DNA of 64,000 nucleotides, from positions 82,504 through 146,503 of the forward strand of contig NZ_QNUL01000016.1 in NCBI RefSeq assembly GCF_003383615.1, written 5' to 3'. Under the pieces are notes generated by a model, which worked only from the letters and a program-made list of their open reading frames with translations, was not told where the DNA came from and made no database searches. Positions within the stretch are counted from its first letter, which is position 1. The number at the start of each line of letters is the position of its first letter. Both the position numbers and the translations under genes were made by a program. The DNA comes from Dyadobacter luteus. Lineage in GTDB: Bacteria; Bacteroidota; Bacteroidia; Cytophagales; Spirosomataceae. Below, piece by piece: positions 33,075 through 42,238 of this stretch.

Positions 33075-33887
33075 ATGATTAACATACCGAAATTAAAAAA
33101 TACAGATTCTCAGATGTTTTTCCTCATGGCCGGCCCCTGTGCCATAGAAGGACGGGATATGGCGTTACGTATTGCAGAACACATTGTTACGGTTACCGAC
33201 CGCCTCAAAATCCCATACATTTTCAAAGGATCATATAGAAAGGCCAACAGAACAAAAATTGATTCCTTTACCGGGATCGGTGATGAAAAAGCCCTTAAAA
33301 TCCTGCGCGAGGTGAGCGAAACTTTCGGAGTACCAACTGTTACGGATATCCACGAATCGCATGAAGCAGCACTGGCAGCAGAGTATGTGGATGTTTTACA
33401 GATCCCTGCTTTTCTTTGCCGACAAACCGAATTACTTACCGCAGCTGCACGTACCGGCAAAGCAGTAAATGTAAAAAAAGGACAGTTTTTGTCTGGCGCT
33501 TCCATGAAATTTGCCGCTGAAAAAATCAATGAAGTAAATCCCGATGCTCAGGTGCTGCTTACCGACCGCGGTAACAGTTTCGGATATGGCGACCTGATCG
33601 TCGATTACCGCAACTTGCCAGAAATGCAGGAATTCGGCGTTCCGGTAATTATGGATTGTACGCATTCGCTACAGCAACCCAACCAAAGTTCAGGTGTGAC
33701 TGGCGGCAAACCAAAACTGATCGAAACCATTGCGAAGGCGGCTATCGCCGTAGGTGCAGACGGCCTATTTATTGAAACACACTTTAATCCTGCCGAAGCA
33801 AAATCAGATGGTGCAAATATGCTTCCACTGGATCAGCTCGAAGGGCTATTGGAAAGATTGGCACACGTTAGACAGGCTATTCTATGA
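33075..33887 (+). CDS. kdsA: 3-deoxy-8-phosphooctulonate synthase (KDO-8-P synthase)
   Basis: 270 residues. Family signatures include MAGPCAIEGRDMA, FKGSYRKANRTKIDSFTGIG, TDIHE, LLTDRGNSFGYGDL and FIETHFNPAEAKSDGANML. It condenses phosphoenolpyruvate with arabinose-5-phosphate to give KDO-8-phosphate, a committed step of lipopolysaccharide inner-core synthesis. Its last codons overlap the start of the PAP2 gene by four bases (ATGA), so the pair is translationally coupled. Confidence 0.96.
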   Translation: MINIPKLKNTDSQMFFLMAGPCAIEGRDMALRIAEHIVTVTDRLKIPYIFKGSYRKANRTKIDSFTGIGDEKALKILREVSETFGVPTVTDIHESHEAALAAEYVDVLQIPAFLCRQTELLTAAARTGKAVNVKKGQFLSGASMKFAAEKINEVNPDAQVLLTDRGNSFGYGDLIVDYRNLPEMQEFGVPVIMDCTHSLQQPNQSSGVTGGKPKLIETIAKAAIAVGADGLFIETHFNPAEAKSDGANMLPLDQLEGLLERLAHVRQAIL

Positions 33888-34612
33888 CCCGTCTCTCTCT
33901 TCCCGGGCAGGCAAGCCAATATCTTAGTCATTTCGCCGGATCTCTTCGCAAGTTGAGATCCGGTTGCTGTATATTGGTTTTGTTTTGGTGTACCACTCCT
34001 TTTGACGTGACTGCCCAGTCGGCCGACTCGACGCGATTATGGGTAGTAAAACCGATGGACGTAATACCGCCGGTTTCACTTGCATTAGCCGGATTGGTAA
34101 CACAAGGCAAGATCAGCCGGCATCTTCAGCGAAATGTGGTCAGCAATTATCCAAACTTCAGAACACATGTGGACGATTATCTTCCTTATGCACCGGGAGT
34201 AGTGAGTTTAAGTCTGGCGGCTTCCGGAGTAAAAGGAAAACATAAACTGGGAGATCAACTGATATTAGCATTACTATCCAACGTGATTGCGCAGGGCGTC
34301 ACACAAAGCCTGAAACGTGTTATCGCTTATCCCAGACCCAATGGCGAAGACAACCATTCCTTCCCATCCGGTCATGCTACTACTGCATTCACTAATGCTA
34401 CATTACTTCACGAAGAATACGGACACAGAAGTCCACTATATAGTATTGGCGGCTATGGAACTGCCACTGCTGTAGGCGCAATGCGCGTTTTGAACAACAA
34501 ACACTGGCTGGCCGATGTACTGATGGGTGCAGGTGTAGGCATCGGTGCAACCAAAGTGCTGTATATCAGTTACCCGTGGATGCAACAAACTGTACGTCGG
34601 ATGAAACATTAA
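33884..34612 (+). CDS. PAP2-superfamily membrane phosphatase
   Basis: 242 residues. A hydrophobic N-terminal segment (about 22-42) may be a signal. The acid-phosphatase triad of motifs is complete: KRVIAYPRP (C1), PSGHATTAF (C2, catalytic His) and MRVLNNKHWLADVLMG (C3, His and Asp). Such enzymes remove phosphate from lipid A, undecaprenyl diphosphate or phosphatidic acid at the outer face of the inner membrane. Overlap with kdsA favours a lipid A or LPS-linked substrate. Confidence 0.85.
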   Translation: MTRLSLPGQASQYLSHFAGSLRKLRSGCCILVLFWCTTPFDVTAQSADSTRLWVVKPMDVIPPVSLALAGLVTQGKISRHLQRNVVSNYPNFRTHVDDYLPYAPGVVSLSLAASGVKGKHKLGDQLILALLSNVIAQGVTQSLKRVIAYPRPNGEDNHSFPSGHATTAFTNATLLHEEYGHRSPLYSIGGYGTATAVGAMRVLNNKHWLADVLMGAGVGIGATKVLYISYPWMQQTVRRMKH

Positions 34613-34723
34613 TTGAGCTATTATTCCGATTTTATCAGAAAGCTGATTATTTTGAAATGCTGTTGACATACCGTTGTCAATGTCCTGATTTTAATTTGTC
34701 AGGATCACAAAATAATTCAACAC

Positions 34724-35182
34724 ATGCAACTCAAAACAATTGCCCCTATTCACGTTTTTTCATTTGAGACCGTCACCACACTTCGGGATCTCTCCCGCTT
34801 CGTACGTGTAGTTGTTCGTCAGTTATATAAAGATGCTATTCAGAATGATCTGGAAATAACAGGACCTGTCTATTGGGTTTACAAAGGTGCAGATGGCAAT
34901 CCGGATACTCCATTTACACTTACCATTGCCCTCCCTGTTTCACAAACTGAAGAAACCATCACTAATTCTGATTTTAAATTACAAACTTTGCCCGCCTTCA
35001 GATGTATGTCATGTATACATGAAGGAGAATGGTCAAAACTCGGTGATACTTACGGCGGGATTATTTCCGAAATTCTTGTAAAAGAACCAGCTATGAACGG
35101 AGAAAACAGAGAAATTTACATCAACATGGATTTTGACCATCCAGAAAGAAACATTACAGAGGTACAGATAGGCCTCATCTGA
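34724..35182 (+). CDS. GyrI-like / AraC effector-binding domain protein
   Basis: 152 residues made up of one domain. The repeat-like beta pattern (ITGPVYWVYKGADGNPDTPFTLTIALPV, then QTLPAFRCMSCIHEGEWSKLGDTYGGI) resembles the SHS2-based effector-binding domain found alone in GyrI and fused to AraC or MerR regulators. No DNA-binding region is present, so it may bind or hydrolyse a small hydrophobic molecule or inhibit a partner. It lies 20 bp before tag in the same direction. Confidence 0.6.
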   Translation: MQLKTIAPIHVFSFETVTTLRDLSRFVRVVVRQLYKDAIQNDLEITGPVYWVYKGADGNPDTPFTLTIALPVSQTEETITNSDFKLQTLPAFRCMSCIHEGEWSKLGDTYGGIISEILVKEPAMNGENREIYINMDFDHPERNITEVQIGLI

Positions 35183-35202
35183 TCACATCTGCATCATTAG
35201 CT

Positions 35203-35736
35203 ATGTCGTATTGCCATTATATCAACAATCAGGTTTCGGAACAGCCGGATTATTTACTGAATAAACATTACCACGATCATCAGTATGGGTTTCCGATTGA
35301 GGAGGATGACGAACTGTTCGGAAGATTTATACTTGAAATAAACCAGGCGGGTCTGAGCTGGACACTCATGCTCCGGAAGCAGGCCAGCTTCCGGGCATCG
35401 TATGACCAATTCTCTATCGAAAAAATCGCAGCATATGATGAATCTGATCGGGAAAGGCTGATGCAGGATGCCGGCGTTATTCGTAATAAACTAAAAATAA
35501 ATGCTGCTATCGTGAACGCACAAAAGATATTGGAGCTAAGAAAAGAATTCAGAACGTTTAAGGGCTGGCTGGATGCGCACAAGTCTCTGAGTAAAGCGGA
35601 ATGGATAAAGCTTTTCAAAAAAACTTTCAAATTCACAGGAGGAGAAATTGTAAACGAATTTCTGATGAGCACGGGTTATTTGCCGGGAGCGCACATCCCT
35701 GACTGCCCGATCTATAAAAGAATTCATCTGATTTAA
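35203..35736 (+). CDS. tag: DNA-3-methyladenine glycosylase I (TAG family)
   Basis: 177 residues. Zinc ligands of the TAG snap are found as Cys4, His24 in KHYHDHQYG, and His164-x3-Cys168 (HIPDC). The helix-hairpin-helix fold shows DELFGRFILEINQAGLSWTLMLRKQASFR, conserved around the catalytic pocket, and FKFTGGEIVNEFL. It removes 3-methyladenine from alkylated DNA as the first step of base excision repair. The C-terminus is short compared with the E. coli enzyme (187). Confidence 0.87.
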   Translation: MSYCHYINNQVSEQPDYLLNKHYHDHQYGFPIEEDDELFGRFILEINQAGLSWTLMLRKQASFRASYDQFSIEKIAAYDESDRERLMQDAGVIRNKLKINAAIVNAQKILELRKEFRTFKGWLDAHKSLSKAEWIKLFKKTFKFTGGEIVNEFLMSTGYLPGAHIPDCPIYKRIHLI

Positions 35737-35740
35737 TACA

Positions 35741-35772
35741 ATATCCTGCTTACCTGGCAGGATATGTTTTTT
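35741..35772. terminator. Shared terminator between convergent tag and GDPD genes
   Basis: ATATCCTGC (35741-35749) pairs with GCAGGATAT (35757-35765); the loop contains the stop codon of the minus-strand gene (35750-35752). On the plus strand a T run follows at 35767-35772. Confidence 0.8.
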
Positions 35773-37396
35773 CAAGCCAAACCAGCATTTTTTCCATTAC
35801 GTCTACCATTGAGCCTGCACTCATCCCATGTTTATCTTCCGGATACAATTCATACTGCGCAGGAACACCCATACTCAACAGTTTTTTGTATAAGTTTTCA
35901 GCCTGACTAACATGTACCAGAGGATCCTGACCTCCATGAAACAGAATAGTCGGCACACCAGTCTCTTTCGTGAGATGGTACGACGGACTCGCATCTTTCG
36001 CAATTTGCGCATTCGGGTCTTTTTCTCCTAAAAACCTGATTACTGTATTATCTGCATCACTGCCATCCGCCCGAACCGTTTTATCTGTCAGGTCGGTAGG
36101 CCCCCAGAGATCCACGACACCTTTTACCTTCTTTTCTGTATTATGTCCGTAAGCGTATAACATGGCCAGATGCGCTCCTGCACTTCCACCCATCAGCACA
36201 AACTCACTACCATTGTATTTATATTTTTTCGATTTGTCAGTCAGAAATTTCAGCGCTTTTTCAACATCCGTAATCTGTGCGGGAAAAAGATCTTTTCCAT
36301 CCTTTACCAGCCTGTAATTCATAGAAACTACCGCATATCCCCTTTTCCCTACCAATTCCTCTATAAAAGCCTCAGGAAATTCACTTTTATCTCCTCTGCT
36401 CCAGGAACCGCCATGGATGTAAACAATCACCCGGGTTGAATCCGTATGATTGCGGGGAACATAGGCATCCAGCAGATTTTCATTACCGGCAGCATCGGCG
36501 TACTTTATATTTTTCAGCGTTATATAGCCAGATTTCTTTTTTTCGGTTCGAAGCACTGCCGTAGCGGGAACAGCATTCCTCCACCCCTTATCTTTCAAAA
36601 ATGCCACAAGTTTTGCCGGATGATCCGTTTGCAATCCATGTACACCTTTAGCCAAAGCTTCTTCCCAGGTGTCGGGGCCTTCCGAAGGATTTTGTACATC
36701 CAGCCATACTGCCACCCCCTTTTCTCCGGCGGTTCGTACCATGTCAGGGCTCGCTATATTATCCAGAACTTCAATTTTCACCTGCCCCAGAAAAATATTC
36801 AGCTGCGCGCTGTTTTTCACCTCGTCGATCAGACTTGTCATCAATGGCATTTGCGGAGCTACATTGCGCCATTGTTTGTACTGGGGTATTTTATTGAGAT
36901 ATACGACCACCTGCTTTTCCATTCCAGCATCACGGATTTGCTCCCAGGTTTGTGTTACATCAGCTTCTTTGAAATCAAGGTAAATGTTGATTTCCCCCTT
37001 ACAAACTTTCAGTACCTCTTTGAATTCAGGAATCCGGTGCGATTTCTTCTCTCCGTTTAATACTTTCAGGGCGCGTAGTTCTGCCAATGTCAAATCAGCA
37101 ACCCTGCCTTTACCATCAGTTGTACGATCTACAGTGGCATCATGTACGACCACAAGTTGTCCATCTTTACTGGTGCGCAGATCCACTTCCACATAATCAG
37201 CACCAGCCTTAATGGCTTCCTTGAACGAGGCAATGGTATTTTCAGGAACATCCACATGATTTCCTCTGTGAGCGATAACGACCAGCTTATTTTTGGAAAA
37301 AGGCAAAACAGCCTGTGAGAATACGGACGTATTGATCAGGCAAAAAAATAGAAGCAGATAATATCGGTTGTTGATTGAAGTATACATCTTATGCAT
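35750..37396 (-). CDS. Fusion of glycerophosphodiester phosphodiesterase and esterase/lipase domains
   Basis: About 548 residues, starting at ATG 37396 (an ATG three codons further in is as good; the frame itself extends to a TTG at 37408). A signal peptide (YYLLLFFCLINTSVFSQ) is followed by a GDPD TIM barrel (about 35-265) with VIAHRGNHVDVPENTIASF, YVEVDLRTSKDG and VVVHD. A linker leads to an alpha/beta hydrolase (about 305-548) with the oxyanion motif VYIHGGSW, nucleophile GGSAGAHLAM, Asp in HGGQDPLV and His in DKHGM. Exported bifunctional enzyme, probably cleaving a phosphodiester and an ester on the same lipid or polymer. Confidence 0.85.
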   Translation of the reverse strand: MHKMYTSINNRYYLLLFFCLINTSVFSQAVLPFSKNKLVVIAHRGNHVDVPENTIASFKEAIKAGADYVEVDLRTSKDGQLVVVHDATVDRTTDGKGRVADLTLAELRALKVLNGEKKSHRIPEFKEVLKVCKGEINIYLDFKEADVTQTWEQIRDAGMEKQVVVYLNKIPQYKQWRNVAPQMPLMTSLIDEVKNSAQLNIFLGQVKIEVLDNIASPDMVRTAGEKGVAVWLDVQNPSEGPDTWEEALAKGVHGLQTDHPAKLVAFLKDKGWRNAVPATAVLRTEKKKSGYITLKNIKYADAAGNENLLDAYVPRNHTDSTRVIVYIHGGSWSRGDKSEFPEAFIEELVGKRGYAVVSMNYRLVKDGKDLFPAQITDVEKALKFLTDKSKKYKYNGSEFVLMGGSAGAHLAMLYAYGHNTEKKVKGVVDLWGPTDLTDKTVRADGSDADNTVIRFLGEKDPNAQIAKDASPSYHLTKETGVPTILFHGGQDPLVHVSQAENLYKKLLSMGVPAQYELYPEDKHGMSAGSMVDVMEKMLVWLEKTYPAR

Positions 37397-37481
37397 CGTT
37401 TGAGACAAACATCAGCATGTATACTAAGGAAGAAGGCAGAAGGGCTATTCTTAAAAAAGTCTCCCCGGACAATGGTATTCA

Positions 37482-37521
37482 CAAAAAATGTATGGAAATA
37501 CAAGTGTGCATTTCCATACAT
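37482..37521 (-). terminator. Terminator of the PfkB kinase gene
   Basis: ATGTATGGAAAT (37488-37499) and ATTTCCATACAT (37510-37521) form a perfect 12-bp stem; six Ts follow on the minus strand. Confidence 0.9.
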
Positions 37522-37532
37522 CGAAGCTATTT

Positions 37533-38450
37533 TCAAGCGATTTCGAAGCTCGACAAATTTACGAACTGCTGTACACGCTCATTAATTTCTTCCTGAGTAA
37601 GGTTAACCAATCGCTCCGTTCCGAATTTCTCAACACAGAAAGAGGCCATTGCTGAACCATAAATAATGGCACGTTTCATATTCTCAAAAGAGATATCTCC
37701 AGTACTCGCCAGATAACCTATAAATCCTCCTGCAAAAGTATCTCCTGCTCCTGTCGGATCGAAAACTTCCTCCAATGGCAATGCAGGCGCATAGAAAATA
37801 CGATCGCCCTGGAATAAAAGAGCCCCATGTTCACCCTTTTTAATGATAAGCGTTTTAGGTCCCATTGCCATAATTTTGGCTGCAGCCTTTCGCAAGGAAT
37901 ATTCTCCGGATAGCTGGCGTGCTTCTTCATCGTTGATGGTCACAACATCCACCATGCTGATCACTTCTTTCAGGTCTTCAAGCGCGATATTCATCCAAAG
38001 ATTCATCGTATCCAGCATAATCAGCTTAGGGCGGTTTGCCATACGCTCAATTACCAGCTTCTGAGTAGCAGGCACCGTATTACCCAACATCAAGAACTGC
38101 GTCGACTGGTATGAATCGGGAATGATCGGATCGAAATGCTCCATTACATTCAGTTGTGTTTCAAGGGTGTCGCGCGTGTTCATATCTTCATGATATTTAC
38201 CAGACCAGAAGAAAGTCTTGCCATCAGAAATGATCTCCAAACCTTCTGTATTCACACCGTGTTCTTCCAACAGACTGATCATACTTTGAGGAAAATCACC
38301 TCCTACAACTGCTACCAGATTATTTTCTTTGGTAAAATAAGAAGCAGACAAAGTAATATATGTAGCGGCGCCACCTATGATTTTATCGGTTTTCCCGAAT
38401 GGGGTTTCAAGAGCATCAAATGCGACAGATCCAACTGTTAGTAAACTCAT
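37533..38450 (-). CDS. PfkB-family carbohydrate/nucleoside kinase
   Basis: 305 residues of the ribokinase fold. The C-terminal signature DPTGAGDTFAGGFIGYLA contains the catalytic Asp237. The N-terminus begins TVGSVAFDALETPFGK and has the GGAATYIT substrate-binding segment. In Bacteroidota this conserved protein is annotated simply as sugar kinase; ribose, adenosine and fructose-type substrates are all possible. Separate transcript, bounded by its own terminator. Confidence 0.87.
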   Translation of the reverse strand: MSLLTVGSVAFDALETPFGKTDKIIGGAATYITLSASYFTKENNLVAVVGGDFPQSMISLLEEHGVNTEGLEIISDGKTFFWSGKYHEDMNTRDTLETQLNVMEHFDPIIPDSYQSTQFLMLGNTVPATQKLVIERMANRPKLIMLDTMNLWMNIALEDLKEVISMVDVVTINDEEARQLSGEYSLRKAAAKIMAMGPKTLIIKKGEHGALLFQGDRIFYAPALPLEEVFDPTGAGDTFAGGFIGYLASTGDISFENMKRAIIYGSAMASFCVEKFGTERLVNLTQEEINERVQQFVNLSSFEIA

Positions 38451-38594
38451 AAAGTAGTATTGTATTGATTTTAAGTATGTTTCAAATGTTTATTCTATTC
38501 AAAAAACGCTGCGAAGATAAAGAAAACAGCTGAATTGCGTATTCGCCTGATTTGTATTATGCTAAACAGTTGGCAATCAATCATGGGTATTTGC

Positions 38595-38602
38595 TATTTT
38601 TG
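38595..38602 (+). promoter_or_regulatory. -7 element of the 38692 gene
   Basis: TATTTTTG fits TAnnTTTG; a TTG at 38570-38572 is 22 nt upstream, slightly long. Predicted leader is about 85 nt. Confidence 0.35.
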
Positions 38603-38691
38603 CAGGAAGCCGGATATTTGAGCAAAAGATTCTGTTGATAATTTACGAGTTAGTGACATATACTTCATCAAACCTTAAACTATTATTGACA

Positions 38692-39078
38692 ATGGAAGCC
38701 ATTTCTGAAGCACGCAGACATATTGATAACGCCAAAGGATTTCTGAGCAACAATGCAAGAAAAGAAGATGGCTTATATCAGGATAAAAAGTATGTCAAAA
38801 TTGCCGGACACACCGCTTACACGGGTATTTTGCTGGCACTTGATGAATTGCTTGGTGAGAAAAAGAAGAAAACCAGAAAGAGTGTTGAATGGTACCAGAA
38901 GGAATTATCTGGTCTGGATAAAAAAATAACTTCAGATTTCGCGACAGCATATCAAATTTTACATCTTGATATGGGTTATGAGGGAACCAGAAGTGCTCAG
39001 ATAGCAAAATTAGGAATAGACAACGCTGAGAAAATAATTAACTGGGTTGAAAACAGACTAACACCTCATTCGAAATGA
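38692..39078 (+). CDS. Small helical protein, DUF5618-like
   Basis: 128 residues from ATG 38692; the frame open from 38635 adds an unlikely start. All-helical, charged, beginning MEAISEARRHIDNAKGFLSNNA and including KIAGHTAYTGILLALDELLG and a Lys-rich KKKKTRKS. This resembles the HEPN-like, DUF5618 family of Bacteroidota. No function known; it might bind a nucleotide or nucleic acid like other HEPN-fold proteins, but the RxxxxH motif is not seen. Precedes cysS on the same strand. Confidence 0.6.
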   Translation: MEAISEARRHIDNAKGFLSNNARKEDGLYQDKKYVKIAGHTAYTGILLALDELLGEKKKKTRKSVEWYQKELSGLDKKITSDFATAYQILHLDMGYEGTRSAQIAKLGIDNAEKIINWVENRLTPHSK

Positions 39079-39154
39079 AAAGACAAAGTTGTTGTTCGGG
39101 CTTGTAAGAAACATAAGTACCGAAATCAGATATTTAAAAGAAAGTAACAATTAC

Positions 39155-40657
39155 ATGGCCGAGATCACCTACCAGCCGCTAAGAATTTTTAATACACTTA
39201 CACGTAATAAAGATCTGTTTGAACCTCTTGCCGCTCCATACGTGGGTATGTATGTATGTGGGCCAACGGTCTACAACAATGTCCATTTAGGAAACATCCG
39301 CACTTTTTTATCCTTTGACATTCTTTTCCGATACCTAACGCACATCGGATATAAGGTCAGATATGTCAGAAATATCACAGACGTTGGCCACCTTGTAGGC
39401 GATGGGGACGAAGGCGAAGATAAAATTGGCAAAATGGCGAAGCTTCAGAAGCTGGAGCCTATGGAGATCGTTCAACGCTATACCAACGACTTCCACGATG
39501 TATCAGCCACTTTCAACCTGCTGCCTCCAAGTATCGAACCTACTGCAACAGGGCATTTGATTGAACAAATAGAAGCAGTACAAGCGCTGATTAACAAAGG
39601 GCTGGCCTACGAGTCAAATGGATCTGTCTATTTCGATATCAACAAGTACCAGGCTGCCGGAAACGATTATGGAAAACTTTCAGGCAGAATTATTGAAGAT
39701 TTGTTGAATGAAACCCGTGAACTGGACGGTCAGGCTGAAAAACTGAATCCGCTCGATTTTGCACTTTGGAAAAAAGCCAGTCCCGAACATATCATGCAAT
39801 GGGATTCTCCATGGGGTATGGGTTTTCCGGGATGGCACCTCGAATGTACTTGCATGAGTGCTAAATACCTGGGCAAACAATTCGATATACACGGTGGCGG
39901 AATGGATCTGAAATTCCCGCACCACGAGTGCGAAATTGCTCAGGGAAAAGCCTTGACCGATACCGAGCCTGTAAGATACTGGATGCACACCAACATGCTG
40001 ACAGTCAATGGTCAAAAAATGTCCAAGTCACTCAATAACTCATTCCTGCCCGCTGAATTATTCTCCGGGGATCATGAATTATTGGAACAGGCTTACAGTC
40101 CGATGACGGTACGATTTTTTATGCTGCAAAGCCAATACAGGAGTACACTTGATTTTTCTAATGATGCACTAAAAGCGGCTCAAAAAGGCTATAAGAGACT
40201 GGCAAATGCAATCCGGAATATTAAGAGAATGTCATTTTCAGAGGACACCGAAGCTCAGGCAGACGAAAAGAAAATAGCTGATATTAAGAAATCAATTGAA
40301 GGCTTCTACGCAGCTATGAACGACGACCTCAATACAGCTGTTGCTTTTGCAAACTTGTTCAATATGGTGAAATATGTGAATATGCTTAACCTTGGACAAT
40401 TGAGTACGGCCGCTTTGGGAGAGGAAGTTTTCAATGAACTGAAGTCTAAATTCATTTCTTTCTTCGAAGATGTATTGGGCCTTAAAGAAGAACTGACGGA
40501 GGGAAGTGCCGTACTGGATGGAATGCTGAACCTTTACAGAGAATACAAGCAAACCAGGAATTACGAGAAAGTAGACGAAATCCGTTCCTATTTCAAAAAA
40601 CAAGGCCTTGCTATTCATGATACAAAAATCAGGATAGACTGGGCTTACGAAGAATAA
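39155..40657 (+). CDS. cysS: Cysteinyl-tRNA synthetase
   Basis: 500 residues from ATG 39155; the frame is open to 39089 but family members start close to MAEITYQPLRIFNT. The class I HIGH equivalent is HLGN (44-47), in context CGPTVYNNVHLGNIRTF with zinc-ligand Cys35; further zinc ligands come from WHLECTCMSA and HHECEIAQ. KMSKS is at 288-292. The C-terminal DALR helical bundle completes the protein. It charges tRNA-Cys. Four bases separate it from the DUF192 gene. Confidence 0.96.
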   Translation: MAEITYQPLRIFNTLTRNKDLFEPLAAPYVGMYVCGPTVYNNVHLGNIRTFLSFDILFRYLTHIGYKVRYVRNITDVGHLVGDGDEGEDKIGKMAKLQKLEPMEIVQRYTNDFHDVSATFNLLPPSIEPTATGHLIEQIEAVQALINKGLAYESNGSVYFDINKYQAAGNDYGKLSGRIIEDLLNETRELDGQAEKLNPLDFALWKKASPEHIMQWDSPWGMGFPGWHLECTCMSAKYLGKQFDIHGGGMDLKFPHHECEIAQGKALTDTEPVRYWMHTNMLTVNGQKMSKSLNNSFLPAELFSGDHELLEQAYSPMTVRFFMLQSQYRSTLDFSNDALKAAQKGYKRLANAIRNIKRMSFSEDTEAQADEKKIADIKKSIEGFYAAMNDDLNTAVAFANLFNMVKYVNMLNLGQLSTAALGEEVFNELKSKFISFFEDVLGLKEELTEGSAVLDGMLNLYREYKQTRNYEKVDEIRSYFKKQGLAIHDTKIRIDWAYEE

Positions 40658-40660
40658 CAG

Positions 40661-41179
40661 ATGAGAAACCGGCAGTCTATATTTGCTTACACGCTTCTTG
40701 CAGTTTTTCTGCTGGGAGGAGTTGCCTATATGCTGGCTCCGTATCTTACTGAAAAAACACCGCCGGCACGTCAGGTTGATGTGCCGGAAACTGCCTCTCC
40801 TGAACCTATAACCAAAGAAGGAGAAGTGGTCTTTCTTCGCGATGGCAAAAAGATTGTCAAAATTGATGTTGAAATTGCCGAGAATGACGCAGAACGAAAT
40901 AAAGGGCTCATGTACCGCCCTTACATTCCCGATTCTACCGGAATGCTCTTTATCTTTCCTGAAGCCCGTGAACTTGGTTTCTGGATGAAGAACACCCAGA
41001 TTCCTCTCGACATCATGTATGTTGATGCCGGAAAAAAAATCATTTCTATTCAAAAACACACGAAACCTTTTTCCGAAGAAAGTCTCCCTTCCAATGGCAC
41101 TGCACAGTATGTGGTGGAGGTAAATGCCGGATTCAGTGATCGTAATGATATAAAGCCAGGTGATGTTATTTCATTTTAA
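40661..41179 (+). CDS. DUF192-domain membrane-anchored protein
   Basis: 172 residues. An N-terminal anchor (about 8-27) is followed by a Pro/Glu-rich linker and a DUF192 beta-barrel with the signature ERNKGLMYRPYIPDSTGMLFIFPEARELGFWMKNTQIPLDIMYVD. Function of the family is unknown; archaeal and bacterial members are extracytoplasmic. It lies four bases after cysS and overlaps the M28 peptidase start by 17 bases. Confidence 0.85.
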   Translation: MRNRQSIFAYTLLAVFLLGGVAYMLAPYLTEKTPPARQVDVPETASPEPITKEGEVVFLRDGKKIVKIDVEIAENDAERNKGLMYRPYIPDSTGMLFIFPEARELGFWMKNTQIPLDIMYVDAGKKIISIQKHTKPFSEESLPSNGTAQYVVEVNAGFSDRNDIKPGDVISF

Positions 41180-42188
41180 AAATTTATTTCAGAAAGCTGT
41201 AATACTGCTATCCGTATCGGTTTTAATCTACAGCTGTAATACAAGTACCAATTCTGAACAAACCACGGAACAGGCCATCAAGCTGGCAACAGCGCCTGCC
41301 TTCAATGCTGATTCGGCTTATTCATTTATTCAAAAACAGGTAGATTTTGGCCCAAGAGTACCGAATAGCGTCGCTCACGTTAAATGCGGAGATTATCTGG
41401 TAGCTACGCTTAAAAAATTGGGTTTGGAAGTAACAGAGCAAAACTTCACTGCCACAACCTATGATAACCACAAACTGAAAGCCCGGAATATCATCGGGAG
41501 CTTCAACCCCTCTGCATCAAAACGTATTCTTCTGGCATCACATTGGGATTCCCGTCCCTATTCTGATCAGGACTCAGTCAGTAAAGACAAACCTGTTGTC
41601 GCTGCAAATGATGGCGCCAGCGGTGTAGGTGTTTTGCTCGAAATAGCACGAACTCTTTCTTCACTCCAAACCAAACCAGATATTGGGGTCGATATTATAT
41701 TTTTTGATGCCGAAGATTGGGGCAGTTCAGATGGAGAGGCTAAGGATAAATTCAGCGGGTACTGCCTGGGATCCCAATATTGGGCAGCGAACAAACATGT
41801 TCCTGGCTATACTGCCTATTTCGGAGTGCTTCTTGATATGGTAGGAGCGAAAAATGCCACTTTCCTGAAAGAGGGTTATTCTGTTGACCTGGCCGGAGGA
41901 GTTGTAAAAACAGTTTGGGATCTGGCTGCGCAACTGGGATACAGCAATTATTTTGTGGATAAAAGAGGTTCAGCTATTACTGATGATCACGTACCTGTGA
42001 ACGAAACGGCTAAAATTCCAATGATTGACATTATCCATACAAACGCCGATAACATCGCCAATACATTCTTCAAAGATTGGCATACCACGCATGATACAAT
42101 GGAGAATATTGATCCGAAAACCTTAAAAGCTGTAGGTCAAACGCTGATACAGGTTCTGTTTCAGGAAGCACAACCAGAGGTGATGTAA
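41163..42188 (+). CDS. M28-family peptidase / glutaminyl cyclase-like lipoprotein
   Basis: 341 residues from ATG 41163 (a GTG at 41160 is an alternative). A signal peptide with lipobox LIYSC indicates a lipoprotein. The M28 zinc residues lie in LLASHWDSRP (His, Asp), ANDGASGVG (Asp), FFDAEDWG (Glu-Asp) and the later IIHTNAD and TTHDT (His). Pattern and length fit the bacterial group related to glutaminyl-peptide cyclases and aminopeptidases. It acts on peptides in the periplasm or at the cell surface. Probably co-transcribed with cysS and DUF192. Confidence 0.85.
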   Translation: MLFHFKNLFQKAVILLSVSVLIYSCNTSTNSEQTTEQAIKLATAPAFNADSAYSFIQKQVDFGPRVPNSVAHVKCGDYLVATLKKLGLEVTEQNFTATTYDNHKLKARNIIGSFNPSASKRILLASHWDSRPYSDQDSVSKDKPVVAANDGASGVGVLLEIARTLSSLQTKPDIGVDIIFFDAEDWGSSDGEAKDKFSGYCLGSQYWAANKHVPGYTAYFGVLLDMVGAKNATFLKEGYSVDLAGGVVKTVWDLAAQLGYSNYFVDKRGSAITDDHVPVNETAKIPMIDIIHTNADNIANTFFKDWHTTHDTMENIDPKTLKAVGQTLIQVLFQEAQPEVM

Positions 42189-42238
42189 AGGGAACAGGGC
42201 GTCATATAGTGGCTAGAGCTGGTCACTTATGGGCGTGT

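Noticed and set aside
36446..37060. 204-codon plus-strand frame within the GDPD-esterase gene
   Set aside because: Antisense to a conserved fusion protein, no recognisable domain.
40292..41059. 255-codon minus-strand frame across the cysS end and DUF192 gene
   Set aside because: Antisense to two conserved genes; composition typical of a shadow frame.
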